Below are positions 51,492-61,249 of a stretch of 64,000 nt of DNA, in pieces. Under the pieces are notes generated by a model, which was not told where the DNA came from, made no database searches, and was given only the letters and a program-made list of their open reading frames with translations. Source of the DNA: Olavius algarvensis Delta 4 endosymbiont (GTDB taxonomy: Bacteria; Desulfobacterota; Desulfobacteria; Desulfobacterales; CAJINA01). The first letter of the stretch is position 1. The number at the start of each line of letters is the position of its first letter. Location of the stretch: NCBI GenBank assembly GCA_905176665.1, contig CAJINA010000189.1:124001-188000 (forward strand). The letters are read 5' to 3'. A program made the translations under genes and the position numbers.

Positions 51492-53018
51492 TTATACATT
51501 GAGCCAGGCCCGCAGCCGGGGAATCGGCAGGGCTCTGGACAGTATCTCCCGCAGTCGCGGTTTGATCTTTGGGGGTATCCATACCTTCAACGGATAGGTA
51601 ACCAACAGGCGGACACAGGTGAAAAACAGTTTATGCTTGACGGCATAATAAAATTGCACTTTGAAGGTTATCTGCTTGCCCCACAGGCGCCATTGCCGGT
51701 CGGGTACCCGGGTCAGATTGATCAAGGGTTCGCCCCCAATCCGGGCAACCGTTTCCAGATAGTGTTCGACATCGGGAATGAGGTTGTTTTCTTGGACGTA
51801 TTCCCAGATAGGGGCTTCCGGCAATGGAATCAGGTAGTTCAGCGAGAAGTGCCGGATACCGGCCTGCTGCAAAAACGCGGTCGTTTCCGCAATGGTGTGT
51901 TCGTTCTCGCCGGGTGACCCGATAACGATCTGGACGGTGCTGTAAATGCCCGCGGCCCGCGTCAACAGGGTTGCCCGCAGGTTCTGGGCCGGTGTCACGT
52001 TCTTGCGATATTCTTTTAGTATTTTGGGGGAGCCGGATTCCTGTCCGAAAAGCAAGTCGACACAACCGCTGCGATACATTTTGCGCAACATTGTGGTTGA
52101 AAGCCGATCCGCCCGCGCACTGGTGATATAGGCGATATCCTGGTCACGCGCGATCAGGGTGTCGCAAAGCGCCAGCACCCATTTTTCATTGCCGTTGAAT
52201 AGCTCATCGCGAAAAGATATGCCCTTTACCCCGAACTTCTCTTTAAGATAATCGATATGCCGAATAATGTAGTCGACGCTGTGTTTGCGATAGCCACGCT
52301 GCTGGCGATAGCAGAAAGAACATTTATTGGTACATCCCCGGGAGGAGACGATGGGTAAAAATGCCGGCACATCTTCCAGGCGGCGGGCAATATCGGCATA
52401 CAGCCCCTAATCTTCCATATCGGCCCGGTAGGCGGCCAGAAAATTGTCACTCGCAAGCAGGTAATCCTCAATATCGATCAAGTGGTAAGGAGGAATCGGA
52501 ATATCATCGAGATGTTTCACCTGGGGGCCCGGAGCATTGCGCTGAACGCCGGTGGGGCCCAGGCAGGAGATGCCCAACACCGTTTGCCAGGGGCGACCGG
52601 ACCTGATCCGTTCGATGACCTCCGGCAGGGTCAATTCGATTTCGCCATGGAAGACGGCATCCACGGCCGTCCGGGTCAGCAGCAGGTCGAAGGCGGATGA
52701 AAGGGCTCCGCCGGCAATCTGGAAAATGTCCGGGTAATGGGTTTTGATGCGCCGCGACAGCTTTTTGGTCCACATGTATGAAGTGGCAATCCCACCGAAA
52801 CCGATCAGCTGCGGCTTGAAATCCTGTATCTCGCGTTGGAGCTCCGCCCAGCCGTAAGGATCATCCGTCGGTATTTTCTTCAGGTAGATATCGTATATGC
52901 GCACCTCGATGTTCATTTGTTCAAGCACACCGGCTACGTACAGCAGGCCGATGGGGATATCGTTCTCTCCTCCGGCCCAGCGAGAGGGCACGTGAATTAA
53001 AATAGCCCTGTCGATCAT
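51492..53018 (-). CDS. B12-type radical SAM protein interrupted by an in-frame TAG
   Basis: Residues 1-203 are a cobalamin-binding-type Rossmann domain (LIHVPSRWAGGENDIPIGLLY at the N terminus, LIGFGGIATSYM). A TAG codon at 52407-52409 follows, and the same frame then continues without a gap into the radical SAM barrel: cluster motif RGCTNKCSFCYRQQRGY with Cys229, Cys233 and Cys236 if TAG counts as residue 204. The total of 508 residues matches two-domain family members. Without readthrough the essential cluster domain is lost, unless it restarts at GTG 52370. A point mutation, an error or amber recoding could explain it. The ATG overlaps its upstream neighbour by 4 nt. Confidence 0.72.
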
Positions 53019-54394
53019 GTGGGCTGTCCTCCGGATTCAGACGCTGTATTGCGATAACGCGTGTCGGTCTTGGAAGGCACAGCCCCGGGTTGCATCCGAT
53101 AAACCGAAGTGTTACCGCGGTCGTCATTCGTGGCTACCCCGATCCATTCAAGCTGATCGAATTCCAGGGTGTCGGTATCGAATACAAAACTCCATTGCAG
53201 GTCATCCTGGCGATCCAGGTTTTCATGCAGGTAACGCCGGTCCCGGGTTGCAAAACAGAAATACGGCTGCGGTCCCCAAATGGCTTTATCCGCCTTAATC
53301 ACCAGACGACTGCCTTCCCAAAGGAAATCCAGCCGGGCCGGTTGTTCTACCGATAACCCTTCCGTTTTTCGAATGGCATCCACGGCATCGGTATGCACCA
53401 GCTGCACCGTCGGGAAGCGCTGCTGAATGTCCCGCACAGCGGTCATGTACCAATCGGTGGCCGGTCGCATTTCACGCTCATCGTGATTGGTAATGGCCAG
53501 GATGGTGTCCCGACCGGAATCGGTCCGCTGGAAGGCCTTTTCAATCTCGGCGGTGGTAATCGGCCGGACCCGGGATTCGAGGTTCAGGGCCCGAGCCACG
53601 TAGCGTTTCATCGCGCCCTTTTTCTGGTAATCGTAGAAATCGGGATGATAGGTTTCCCATTGATCCGTAGCCCGTCGCCAGTCGCCGTAGCGGCCATCGG
53701 CAATGTCTCGCTGCATTTTTTCCGTCCGGCTCTGGGCCATTCCCTGGTTGCCGTAGTCAAACGGAATCCACATCTCCAAGAACAGGTTGATATCCGGACG
53801 CTCCGTGTGGGAACCGGGACGGAAGGCCGCCGGAAAGTCGAGATGGTCGATGAGGCGGCGGCTGAGCACCTGCAGATGCTCATCGGTAAAACTGAAATTG
53901 TTGGAGGTCTTATGGGCCTCGTAACAAAAGGATACGGGATGAAAATGCCAGTAGATGCGATCGCGGTCGCACCTGTGTTCACGCAGTTTATCGACGTAAT
54001 GTTCATACACGCCGTGATATCCCAGGGCGCGTCGCCGGGGATTTGTACGAAACCCGACATGGTCGAGTACAAACCAGTTGAAGAGATACCCCTGCCCCAG
54101 ATCATCGCGGTACTGTTGGCGCCAGTCCGGACTCAGGATTTCATCCAGCATGCGGTCCACTTCGTCCCAGGTACGGTTGTAATTCAAGCGCAGATCGGAG
54201 ACAAAATCCATCACAGCGGCCTTCAAAGACGCTGGCACCCCGATACCTTTCTTCAAATCCGGCAGCAGTTCAGATTCAACTGGCAAGTCCAGGCCGAAGG
54301 TATTGTTGACCCGCTTGATGGTCGCCTGCGGGGATTCATACAGGGGGCCTTCGGTATCCACACAATGAACCAGGTAGAGTGTTTTGGTGGTCAT
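53015..54394 (-). CDS. Unrecognised 459-residue protein, weakly polysaccharide-deacetylase-like
   Basis: No family was recognised with confidence. The opening LYLVHCVDTEGPLYE resembles the first metal-binding segment (D-x-E) of NodB/polysaccharide deacetylase barrels; FRPGSHTERPDINLFLE and LAITNHDEREMRP supply a further Arg, His and acid that could form the rest of such a site. There is no signal peptide, so the protein is probably cytoplasmic. It lies between a surface-carbohydrate gene and a radical SAM gene, overlapping the latter by 4 nt. Deacetylation of a sugar is only a guess. Confidence 0.55.
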   Translation of the reverse strand: MTTKTLYLVHCVDTEGPLYESPQATIKRVNNTFGLDLPVESELLPDLKKGIGVPASLKAAVMDFVSDLRLNYNRTWDEVDRMLDEILSPDWRQQYRDDLGQGYLFNWFVLDHVGFRTNPRRRALGYHGVYEHYVDKLREHRCDRDRIYWHFHPVSFCYEAHKTSNNFSFTDEHLQVLSRRLIDHLDFPAAFRPGSHTERPDINLFLEMWIPFDYGNQGMAQSRTEKMQRDIADGRYGDWRRATDQWETYHPDFYDYQKKGAMKRYVARALNLESRVRPITTAEIEKAFQRTDSGRDTILAITNHDEREMRPATDWYMTAVRDIQQRFPTVQLVHTDAVDAIRKTEGLSVEQPARLDFLWEGSRLVIKADKAIWGPQPYFCFATRDRRYLHENLDRQDDLQWSFVFDTDTLEFDQLEWIGVATNDDRGNTSVYRMQPGAVPSKTDTRYRNTASESGGQPT

Positions 54395-54418
54395 GTTTTT
54401 TTATCAATCCTTACAGAT

Positions 54419-55612
54419 TTAACGTCTACCGGTCTCCTGTTTCAAAGCATCGGCAATGATCTGCCAGGATGGTTTTGCCGGTACCCCTGCGGCCCGGATG
54501 AAACGCTGCTCGTAATGGTTATACTTGGCCTAATCCACTACCAGCTCCTGATCCCAGTCAATGCGATACGGCCGGCTGAGGTTATAGGGTTTTTTACCCA
54601 TGGCGTTTGCAAAATTTTCAATCCAGGCGCCATTTATGGTTTTCTTTAATGGATCGGTCGTGACAAACAGGGCCGGTATTGCAAACAAAACCGCAAACGC
54701 CAGTGAAGTCGATGCATGTGTAATGACAAATTGCCCTTTCCGAACCAATTCAGCTGTTTTCCCCCGTTCGATTCGGCGCCCATCGAAGTAATCCGGTCCG
54801 TTCTCATAATTGGAACGCGGATGCGCGGCAATGACGACCTCGAGTCCTAAATCCCGCTCTATCATCGCGAAGAGTTTACATAAGACTGGAAAATAATCAT
54901 CTGGATGTGTCAAGGGGGGAATACCCAGATGGTGCCGGTCCGGGTGAAAAGGCAGATATTCATCGAGGAACACGCAAATACCCGGCTCCTCGTTTGCCAG
55001 GCGTGTCTGTTCACCATCCAGTTTTAGAAACAGGTCATGATCCAGGCTTGGTATTTGTACATAGCGACCATTATTGGGTGTCTGTCCTTTGGAGGTGAGC
55101 TGATCCGGTTGTTCACTGCCGCTGTACATCAAAATCCAAGCCGGTTCAATCCGCAACCATTTAAGAGGAATCTCATGCAACAACCGGTTTGCCAATGTTT
55201 CGAAGCACATAGTGCGGAGCCGGTCTTTCAACCGTGACCGGATTTTAACTCCCTTTGCATCAGGGACCGTCCGCCCGGTTTTCAAGCCATATCTTATATG
55301 TCGGCGAGACACCTCCCTGAAAATCGCTAAGGTCTGAAGTTCCAGCGGTATCATGGCGATAATAAAAGTGTCCCTGTCAAGGCTCCTTAACGCGGCTATG
55401 ACGTCTGCTTTACTTTTTTGAAGCCGGAGGCCATTGAAATCGACCGGGTCCGGCACGACCGTGTTTTTAAACGCCTGCGGACGCAGACAGGGCGTAAGAT
55501 CCCAAACTGCAACGCGAAAACCGTTTTCGTGCAAAATGTCCAAACCGAACCGCTCATAGTCTCTTTGCGAGAACGGTGACTGGACCAAGAATAAAATGGT
55601 GTTGATGGGCAT
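54419..55612 (-). CDS. Surface-carbohydrate (CDP-glycerol-transferase-like) protein with an in-frame TAG near its end
   Basis: A GT-B-like capsule protein: TILFLVQSPFSQRDYERFG at the N terminus, ICVFLDEYLPFHPD, and VVIAAHPRSNYENGPDYF with AELVRKGQFVITHASTS in the donor-binding half. The frame stops at TAG 54530-54532 after QELVVD but continues open for 36 codons to a TAA, reading AKYNHYEQRFIRAAGVPAKP and then SWQIIADALKQ. That is exactly the sort of C-terminal helix-PxW ending that related proteins carry. So 397 residues are expected with readthrough and 360 without. A nonsense change, an error or recoding are all possible. Confidence 0.68.
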
Positions 55613-55615
55613 TGT

Positions 55616-56608
55616 TTATGCGGATGCTCCCGGCCGGCCAGCCGGCCTGGGTGAAAAACGGTCCCCCGCTCCAAGGCCGTATTCCCGGATGCAGGTCTCC
55701 AGGCCGAGTGGTCGTCCGTTCCCGGTACGAACCGCCAGGATGTCGATCAAGGCGTCTTCCACAGCAACTACCAACTGCTGTCCATCCGCCTTCACGATCT
55801 GGCCGGCCGGCGTGTCCTGGTTATCTTTCAGGAATCTGATTTTATCGATGCTGAACTGCCGGCCGGCGAAATCCGCCAGTGGATATTGTAAAGGATTTGG
55901 GAAAGGTCCAAAATTCAAACCGCGAACAAAATTATCAAATTGTCGATACGGCCATTTGAAATCCAAGTACCCGTCATTGGGTATCTGGTCGTGCCGATAG
56001 AAAAGGCGCCTGTCCGGGTCTTGGGGCGTACGACTAAGGCTGCCTTGCATCATCTGGCCCAGCACGGTATCAAATAAGCGCACACCTTCGGTGATACATT
56101 GCATGATTAATTGAATCGCGGTTGTATCCGGACCGATGGGAAAGAACTTCTGGACAATAATGTCACCGGTATCCACCCCTTCATCGATAAAATGCCAGGT
56201 GACGCCGTGCTCGGTCTCGCCATTAACGATCGCCCAGGTACAGGCATTCAAACCGCCATAGCGAGGCAAGGGGGCGTTGTGAAAATTTATCACGCCGGAC
56301 CGGGGCAAGCGAATCAATCCTTTTTTAATGATCTGGTGGTTGTTGATACTCACCAGATAATCTGGATCAATGGACTGGATGTGGTCCCGGGCCGCAGCTC
56401 CGTTGATGTCGGCGGAATCAAAGTTGGCAATGCCTTCACGCTGGTAGTAGCCTTTTAAACTGGCGCCGATGGCATCGTGGGCGGTATCGTTGATAACACT
56501 GAAATGGTACCTTGCTGTCGGGTGCTGCTGGTTAAAAGCCTGTAACCGTCCAATGCAGCCTTTCACCGACTTGCCGTTACCAATAATGATAATCGTTCTT
56601 TCCGGCAT
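55616..56608 (-). CDS. Formyltransferase-family protein (methionyl-tRNA formyltransferase-like)
   Basis: A 330-residue protein with the formyltransferase core: VINFHNAPLPRYGGLNACTWAI contains the catalytic Asn-His pair, and VTWHFIDEGVDTGDIIVQ the Asp. In LPS loci such enzymes use N10-formyl-tetrahydrofolate to formylate an amino sugar (as VioF, WbtJ and QdtF do). Here it follows an aminotransferase and an aminoacylation-like pair, so N-formylation of that amino sugar, or of the attached amino acid, is likely. It lies 3 nt from the downstream gene and ends with TAA. Confidence 0.83.
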   Translation of the reverse strand: MPERTIIIIGNGKSVKGCIGRLQAFNQQHPTARYHFSVINDTAHDAIGASLKGYYQREGIANFDSADINGAAARDHIQSIDPDYLVSINNHQIIKKGLIRLPRSGVINFHNAPLPRYGGLNACTWAIVNGETEHGVTWHFIDEGVDTGDIIVQKFFPIGPDTTAIQLIMQCITEGVRLFDTVLGQMMQGSLSRTPQDPDRRLFYRHDQIPNDGYLDFKWPYRQFDNFVRGLNFGPFPNPLQYPLADFAGRQFSIDKIRFLKDNQDTPAGQIVKADGQQLVVAVEDALIDILAVRTGNGRPLGLETCIREYGLGAGDRFSPRPAGRPGASA

Positions 56609-56629
56609 GACTAAGCCACCATTCTAGAA

Positions 56630-57655
56630 CTATAAAAAATAATCCGGGTTGGTTTGGAGAGTATCTAAGATTGCCTGGTATACAACGTTCAGATCGATAC
56701 AGCTGACCTCACCGTAGTCCGTACGGCTGGTTTTCAGGTTCGCCTTTACCTGATCCAGGTCGGCGATCCGGTTGTAATAGCATTTCAGATCTCGGGAACG
56801 GGCATAAAGGTTAATCTCAATCTGTTCCCGCTTGCCAGCCGGTCCAATCTCACCGGCAAACTGTTTCCAGGATCGATAAGGCACGTTGCAGGCCACTTCA
56901 CCGGCATGTACAATGGACGCATAGTAAAAACCGCTACCCAAAAGTAGGAGCTTGGCATCATGGTGCAGCACCGCACGCCAGGGGGAATGCTCACCATAAC
57001 AGTACCGGTTTGGAAAGCCGCAAATATCTGCGGCCCGGGGGCCGGTGCCGCATACGGACTCAAAAGGGTTGTCACTCCTGACCGCATCGGGCGGTTGCCG
57101 AATTGCCTCCGGCAGGCTTCCCAGGTCAAGCTGCACCGGCGTATCGACCGGATCAAATCCGCCATCGAGAAACGCCTGAATATTGGCTGCCGGAGCTAAC
57201 AGGGTCCCCTGAGGTCCAACCAGACTCTGTAGTTCGGCAAGGATACCGGTCACCCCATCCACAACTGTTCCCATACGCTGCAGGGCAGCGTGTACCAGCA
57301 GGGTATCACCCGGGCCGACCCCGAGATCGACCAGCATAGCCCGAAACGTTTCGCGTGTGATTTCCGCTGGGGTGGCGCCTTTATCCGCCTCAGGGGTCAC
57401 TGCAATACGGTCATAGAGGCCAGCAATTGAGGTAAAGATTTCATCTTCGACGTCGCTTAAATCAATGGCAATGGAGAAGGTGGCATAGAATTGCTCCAGC
57501 AAGTCCAGCAATTCGAGTGAATCGAGTACGCCGCTGTCAATCAAATCGAGATCGTCAGCCACTTCTTCCAGGTCGGCATATCCATTCTCGACGAATTTAT
57601 TCTCGAATGTCTGGAACACCCACGATTTGAATTCAGCCAGGGTCGGACTACTCAT
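56630..57655 (-). CDS. Acyl carrier protein fused to an AAC(3)-type N-acyltransferase
   Basis: 341 residues in two parts. Residues 1-85 are an acyl carrier protein with LIDSGVLDSLELL; Ser46 is the phosphopantetheine site. Residues 100-341 belong to the aminoglycoside 3-N-acetyltransferase (YokD) family: VGPGDTLLVHAAL, LLAPAAN, EHSPWRAVLHHDAKLLLLG and IVHAGEVACNVPYR. The family normally moves an acetyl group from CoA to an amine; with its own carrier it probably transfers a thioester-bound acyl or aminoacyl group to an amino sugar. The gene overlaps the upstream adenylation-domain gene by 8 nt. It ends TAG-TTC-TAG. Confidence 0.85.
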   Translation of the reverse strand: MSSPTLAEFKSWVFQTFENKFVENGYADLEEVADDLDLIDSGVLDSLELLDLLEQFYATFSIAIDLSDVEDEIFTSIAGLYDRIAVTPEADKGATPAEITRETFRAMLVDLGVGPGDTLLVHAALQRMGTVVDGVTGILAELQSLVGPQGTLLAPAANIQAFLDGGFDPVDTPVQLDLGSLPEAIRQPPDAVRSDNPFESVCGTGPRAADICGFPNRYCYGEHSPWRAVLHHDAKLLLLGSGFYYASIVHAGEVACNVPYRSWKQFAGEIGPAGKREQIEINLYARSRDLKCYYNRIADLDQVKANLKTSRTDYGEVSCIDLNVVYQAILDTLQTNPDYFL

Positions 57656-59258
57656 GCTCTCTCCTCATGCGCTCCAGCTCTTTCTTATTAATCTTGCCGT
57701 TCTGATTCAGCGGCATCTCATCGACCAGATGAAACTCTTTGGGCTGCATATAGTCGGGCAACACCTCCCGGCAGTGCGCCGACAGAGCGGCTATGTCTAT
57801 TTCAATCGCGGCAACATATGCGACTAAGAACTTGGGCGCCTCCGGTGTTGGGCTGTAGCCGATCACAGCCACGTGCTGGCAATTGGTGAAATCACGCAAG
57901 GTGTTCTCCACCTCACTGAGCTCAACCCGGTACCCCATAATCTGGACCTGGTCATCAACCCGCCCGACGAAGATGAGGTTCCCGCGACCATTGATTTTAC
58001 CCAGGTCGCCTGTTCGATACCAGTAATTGGCATTGTCATCCATGCGCGTATCGAGCGCGACGTATTTATCGGCTGTCAGCTCCGGCGACCGCCAGTAGCC
58101 GGGGGTTACCTGCGGCCCGGCGATGCAGATTTCGCCGACCTCGCCTTGGGATACGATCTGCCGGGTGTCATCTGCCAATGTGACTTGCAGACCGGGCAGC
58201 GGCAGACCGATGGGAACGATGCCGTGCACGCATTCGTCATCTGCGCCGTCCTGCCAGCGGTAGTAGGTACTGAACACGGTAACTTCGGTGGGACCGTAAA
58301 AGTTATCCACGACCGAGTTGGGAACCGCGGCCTGCCAGGCATTGATGGTTTCCTGTAAAAACGGCTCGCCACAAAAAACGGAAGCGCGGATTGTGGGATA
58401 CGCACCGGGTTTCAATTGTCCCAAGCGGCCCATGAATACGGCCACGGAGGGTACCGAACACCAGATGGTGATGGCATGCTTCTGGATCAGCTTGCCCGGG
58501 GCCATACAGAGCTTTTTCGGCACGCAGACAAGGGCGGCGCCGACTTCCCAGGCTGCCCACAAAGGATACACCGATAGATCGAAGGTCAAATCAGGCAGGA
58601 AGATCACCCGGTCGGTATGATCCATCTGATAAAGCGCAACCATGGCATCAATGAAATGGTTCACATTTCGATGGGTAACCCCAATGCCCTTAGGTTCGCC
58701 GGTGCTGCCGGAAGTAAACAGCAGGTAGGCCATCTGGTCGGCCAGGATAGGCGGTTCTATCGGCGTCCCCGACCAGGCTTCAACCGGACCGGTAACCCGG
58801 GATCGCACCCGTGCTGAAAGAATTTGTTCTTTATTTTCGGCAGCACAGACGACCAAGTGGTGGTCGCCATCTAATTCCGCCAGGATCGCATTCAAACGCG
58901 CCACATATTCCGGGGTGGTTACGATAACCGCCAAGCCGGCGGACCGAATGACCTTAGACAGGCGCCGGTCCGGGAAGTCCGGATTCAGAGGCACATAACC
59001 TGCACCACTATACAAAGCCGCCAGGACGCCGGCAAACAATGGGGCCGAACGGTCGGCACAGACCCCGATCAGCGCCTGTGGCTGCGGTTGACTCTTTTCT
59101 ATTCCGGCAGCGATATTGGCCACCTGCGCCATCAACTCCCGATACGTGTAGGTATCCCCCCCAACATGCAGCGCTGGATTTTCCGGAAACTGTACAACGC
59201 TTTTCAGGAAGCCGGATATGAGAGATCGGTATGGGGCGGTCAGGATGGTCGCGGGCAT
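57648..59258 (-). CDS. Stand-alone amino-acid/acyl adenylation enzyme (DltA/NRPS A-domain type)
   Basis: A 536-residue ANL enzyme with all core motifs of an NRPS-type adenylation domain: LLFTSGSTGEPKG near 190, DNFYGPTEVTVF near 313, YRTGDLGKINGRGNLIFVGR near 418 and NQNGKINKKEL with the catalytic Lys near 525. It lacks a carrier domain, and the next gene starts with one (overlap ATGAGTAG, whose TAG is this gene's stop). By analogy with DltA/DltC it should load an activated amino or hydroxy acid onto that carrier. The substrate code was not determined. Confidence 0.87.
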   Translation of the reverse strand: MPATILTAPYRSLISGFLKSVVQFPENPALHVGGDTYTYRELMAQVANIAAGIEKSQPQPQALIGVCADRSAPLFAGVLAALYSGAGYVPLNPDFPDRRLSKVIRSAGLAVIVTTPEYVARLNAILAELDGDHHLVVCAAENKEQILSARVRSRVTGPVEAWSGTPIEPPILADQMAYLLFTSGSTGEPKGIGVTHRNVNHFIDAMVALYQMDHTDRVIFLPDLTFDLSVYPLWAAWEVGAALVCVPKKLCMAPGKLIQKHAITIWCSVPSVAVFMGRLGQLKPGAYPTIRASVFCGEPFLQETINAWQAAVPNSVVDNFYGPTEVTVFSTYYRWQDGADDECVHGIVPIGLPLPGLQVTLADDTRQIVSQGEVGEICIAGPQVTPGYWRSPELTADKYVALDTRMDDNANYWYRTGDLGKINGRGNLIFVGRVDDQVQIMGYRVELSEVENTLRDFTNCQHVAVIGYSPTPEAPKFLVAYVAAIEIDIAALSAHCREVLPDYMQPKEFHLVDEMPLNQNGKINKKELERMRREHE

Positions 59259-59270
59259 CCTTGTCTCCTT

Positions 59271-59990
59271 TCAGCCTGCAGCGCCAGCATCTCTGCTCCG
59301 GCAACGGCCTAAAATGGCGGCTGCCTTGTCCAGGTCAAATTCATCATCGATGTCAATGCCGCGCGTCGGCGGCATGACGTACATTTCAGTGGTCGAAGTC
59401 GTGATGAATCGCTGTTCGGCCACCAGGGTCCGGGTGGCGTTGATATAGATGGCACCGTTGATAAAAAAATAGTTTTGGGCGTACGCCTGACGACAGGCCG
59501 TGCCCGGCGCCGCGGCCTGCAGCCAATCCCAACCGGCTTCACCGCTGACAACGCACTCGCAGGGGTGCTCGGTCATGGGGTGCACGCTCATCAGGCTTGT
59601 GGTGCCGCGCTCAAGGTACAGCTCAACCGCGGCATCGATATCGGCCGCCGTACGTAAGGGCGACGTCGGCTGCAGCAGGACGATGTTCTCCGGCACTACC
59701 TGCCTTTCCCGCTTCAGCCACTGGATGATATCTACAACCGCAGCCACCATGGGGGTGGTATCACCAGCCAGGGCAGCCGGCCGCTTGTACGGGACCGATA
59801 GTCCCAGGCCCCGGGCACAGGCGATGATGTCATCGTCATCACTGGACAATAGAACGTCATCCAGTTCCTTGGCGGCCAGAGCCGCCTCGATGGTGTATTG
59901 GATCAAGGGCTTGCCTGCCAGCGGATGCAGATTTTTACCGGGTATCCCTTTGGAGCCGCCCCGGGCGGGTATGACGGCCAGCATTTTCAT
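59271..59990 (-). CDS. legF: NeuA/LegF-like CMP-nonulosonate synthetase
   Basis: A 239-residue cytidylyltransferase: MLAVIPARGGSKGIPGKNLH, YKRPAALAGDTTPMVA, and VLLQPTSPLRTAADIDAAVE. This is the conventional NeuA/LegF pattern and differs from the other homologue at 35799-36527. It overlaps the aminotransferase stop by 4 nt and is followed at 12 nt by the adenylation gene. It probably activates the legionaminic-type sugar made by LegI, although the two lie 11 kb apart. It ends with TGA. Confidence 0.85.
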   Translation of the reverse strand: MKMLAVIPARGGSKGIPGKNLHPLAGKPLIQYTIEAALAAKELDDVLLSSDDDDIIACARGLGLSVPYKRPAALAGDTTPMVAAVVDIIQWLKRERQVVPENIVLLQPTSPLRTAADIDAAVELYLERGTTSLMSVHPMTEHPCECVVSGEAGWDWLQAAAPGTACRQAYAQNYFFINGAIYINATRTLVAEQRFITTSTTEMYVMPPTRGIDIDDEFDLDKAAAILGRCRSRDAGAAG

Positions 59991-61159
59991 CCAATCAGTT
60001 CATCCGCGATTTTGTGCAGATTTTCTGCCCAGGTCTCGATGGTATCCGGAGTCATATTGACCATGACCGGCAGGGCGATGGCACGCTCCAGAATATCCGC
60101 CGAAGCCTGCCATTGGGTTTCAAAGCTGTCCGCATAAAAGTCATACTCACTGTACATATGCTGCCAGTGACGGGCAAAATGCCAGCGCAAGGCATCGGGC
60201 AGGTTTTTTGTACCCATCTGGTAATCGGCCATACGCCGGGCAAAGGCCTCTGTTACTTCGCGCGATGCCAGATAAAAAATCACGGCATCGCCGATCTCGC
60301 CTTCTTCATCGGCCAGGGGCCGGAACTCCACGGGCAGGTCCCGCAGCAACCCTTTGAGCCGTTGCTTGTTCTCACGCTGCCGACGGTTGATATCGTCCAG
60401 TTTGCCGAGCTGCACCAACCCGATGGCACCCTGCAGTTCCATCATGCGGTAGTTGAACCCGGTTATTAGGGCCCCTTCGGCGCCGCGGCCGACGGTGGTG
60501 CTGTATTCGTGCCCGTGGTCATGGTAAGCCCGGGCACGCAAATAGAAATCTTCCCGACTGGTTACCACCATACCACCCTCGCCGGTGGTCATGGTCTTGC
60601 CACCGTCAAAACTGAACGTGCCGACAGCGCCCAGGGTCCCCAGTGTTTTTCCATGGTAAGTTCCGCCGCAGCATTGGGCGTTATCTTCCAGGACTGGAAT
60701 CTGATGGCGATCAGCGATCTGTATAATCGCCTCCATTTCAGCCGGCGCACCCATCATGTGGACAACGATGATGGCAGCTGTTTGCGGCGTAATGGCCGCT
60801 TCGATTGCGCCGGGATCGATGTTGAGCGTCTTATTAATATTGACGATCACCGGCCGGGCCCCGACTTCAAGAACTGACTCCACGGTGGCGACAAACGTAA
60901 ACGCCGTGGTAATGACTTCGTCACCCGGTTTGACCCCCAGGGCCTTTAACCCGACCTTGAGGGCAGTCGACCCGGAGCTGACCGCTTGTGCATGGGGCAC
61001 ACCCATACGTGCGGCAAAGGCCTGCTCAAATTCCCGGACCCGGTAGATATCGGCACGCATCGCATCAAAGCCATGCGCAAACAGAATTCCGCCGTTGGCG
61101 TCAAAAAGATCGTTGATGGCCATTCTTTCTTCTTCCCCGAACACTTCGAACCCTGGCAT
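59987..61159 (-). CDS. DegT/DnrJ/EryC1-type sugar aminotransferase
   Basis: A 390-residue PLP enzyme: SSGSTALKVGLKAL, TAFTFVATVESVLEVGARP, LEDNAQCCGGTY and the PLP Lys in TFSFDGGKTMTTGEGGM. The start ATG 61159 has AAGGAG about eight bases upstream. It should convert a 3- or 4-keto sugar nucleotide to an amino sugar. The adjoining genes suggest that this amino group is then aminoacylated or formylated; the keto-sugar source is unclear. Its stop TGA overlaps the next gene. Confidence 0.85.
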   Translation of the reverse strand: MPGFEVFGEEERMAINDLFDANGGILFAHGFDAMRADIYRVREFEQAFAARMGVPHAQAVSSGSTALKVGLKALGVKPGDEVITTAFTFVATVESVLEVGARPVIVNINKTLNIDPGAIEAAITPQTAAIIVVHMMGAPAEMEAIIQIADRHQIPVLEDNAQCCGGTYHGKTLGTLGAVGTFSFDGGKTMTTGEGGMVVTSREDFYLRARAYHDHGHEYSTTVGRGAEGALITGFNYRMMELQGAIGLVQLGKLDDINRRQRENKQRLKGLLRDLPVEFRPLADEEGEIGDAVIFYLASREVTEAFARRMADYQMGTKNLPDALRWHFARHWQHMYSEYDFYADSFETQWQASADILERAIALPVMVNMTPDTIETWAENLHKIADELIG

Positions 61160-61249
61160 GGTGCAGCTCCTTTATGGGTAACCTATTGGTGTATTTCTTG
61201 TTGTACGGCAGCTGTCAGCCGCCGGTTGCCGGTTTATCGCCGGCCAATC

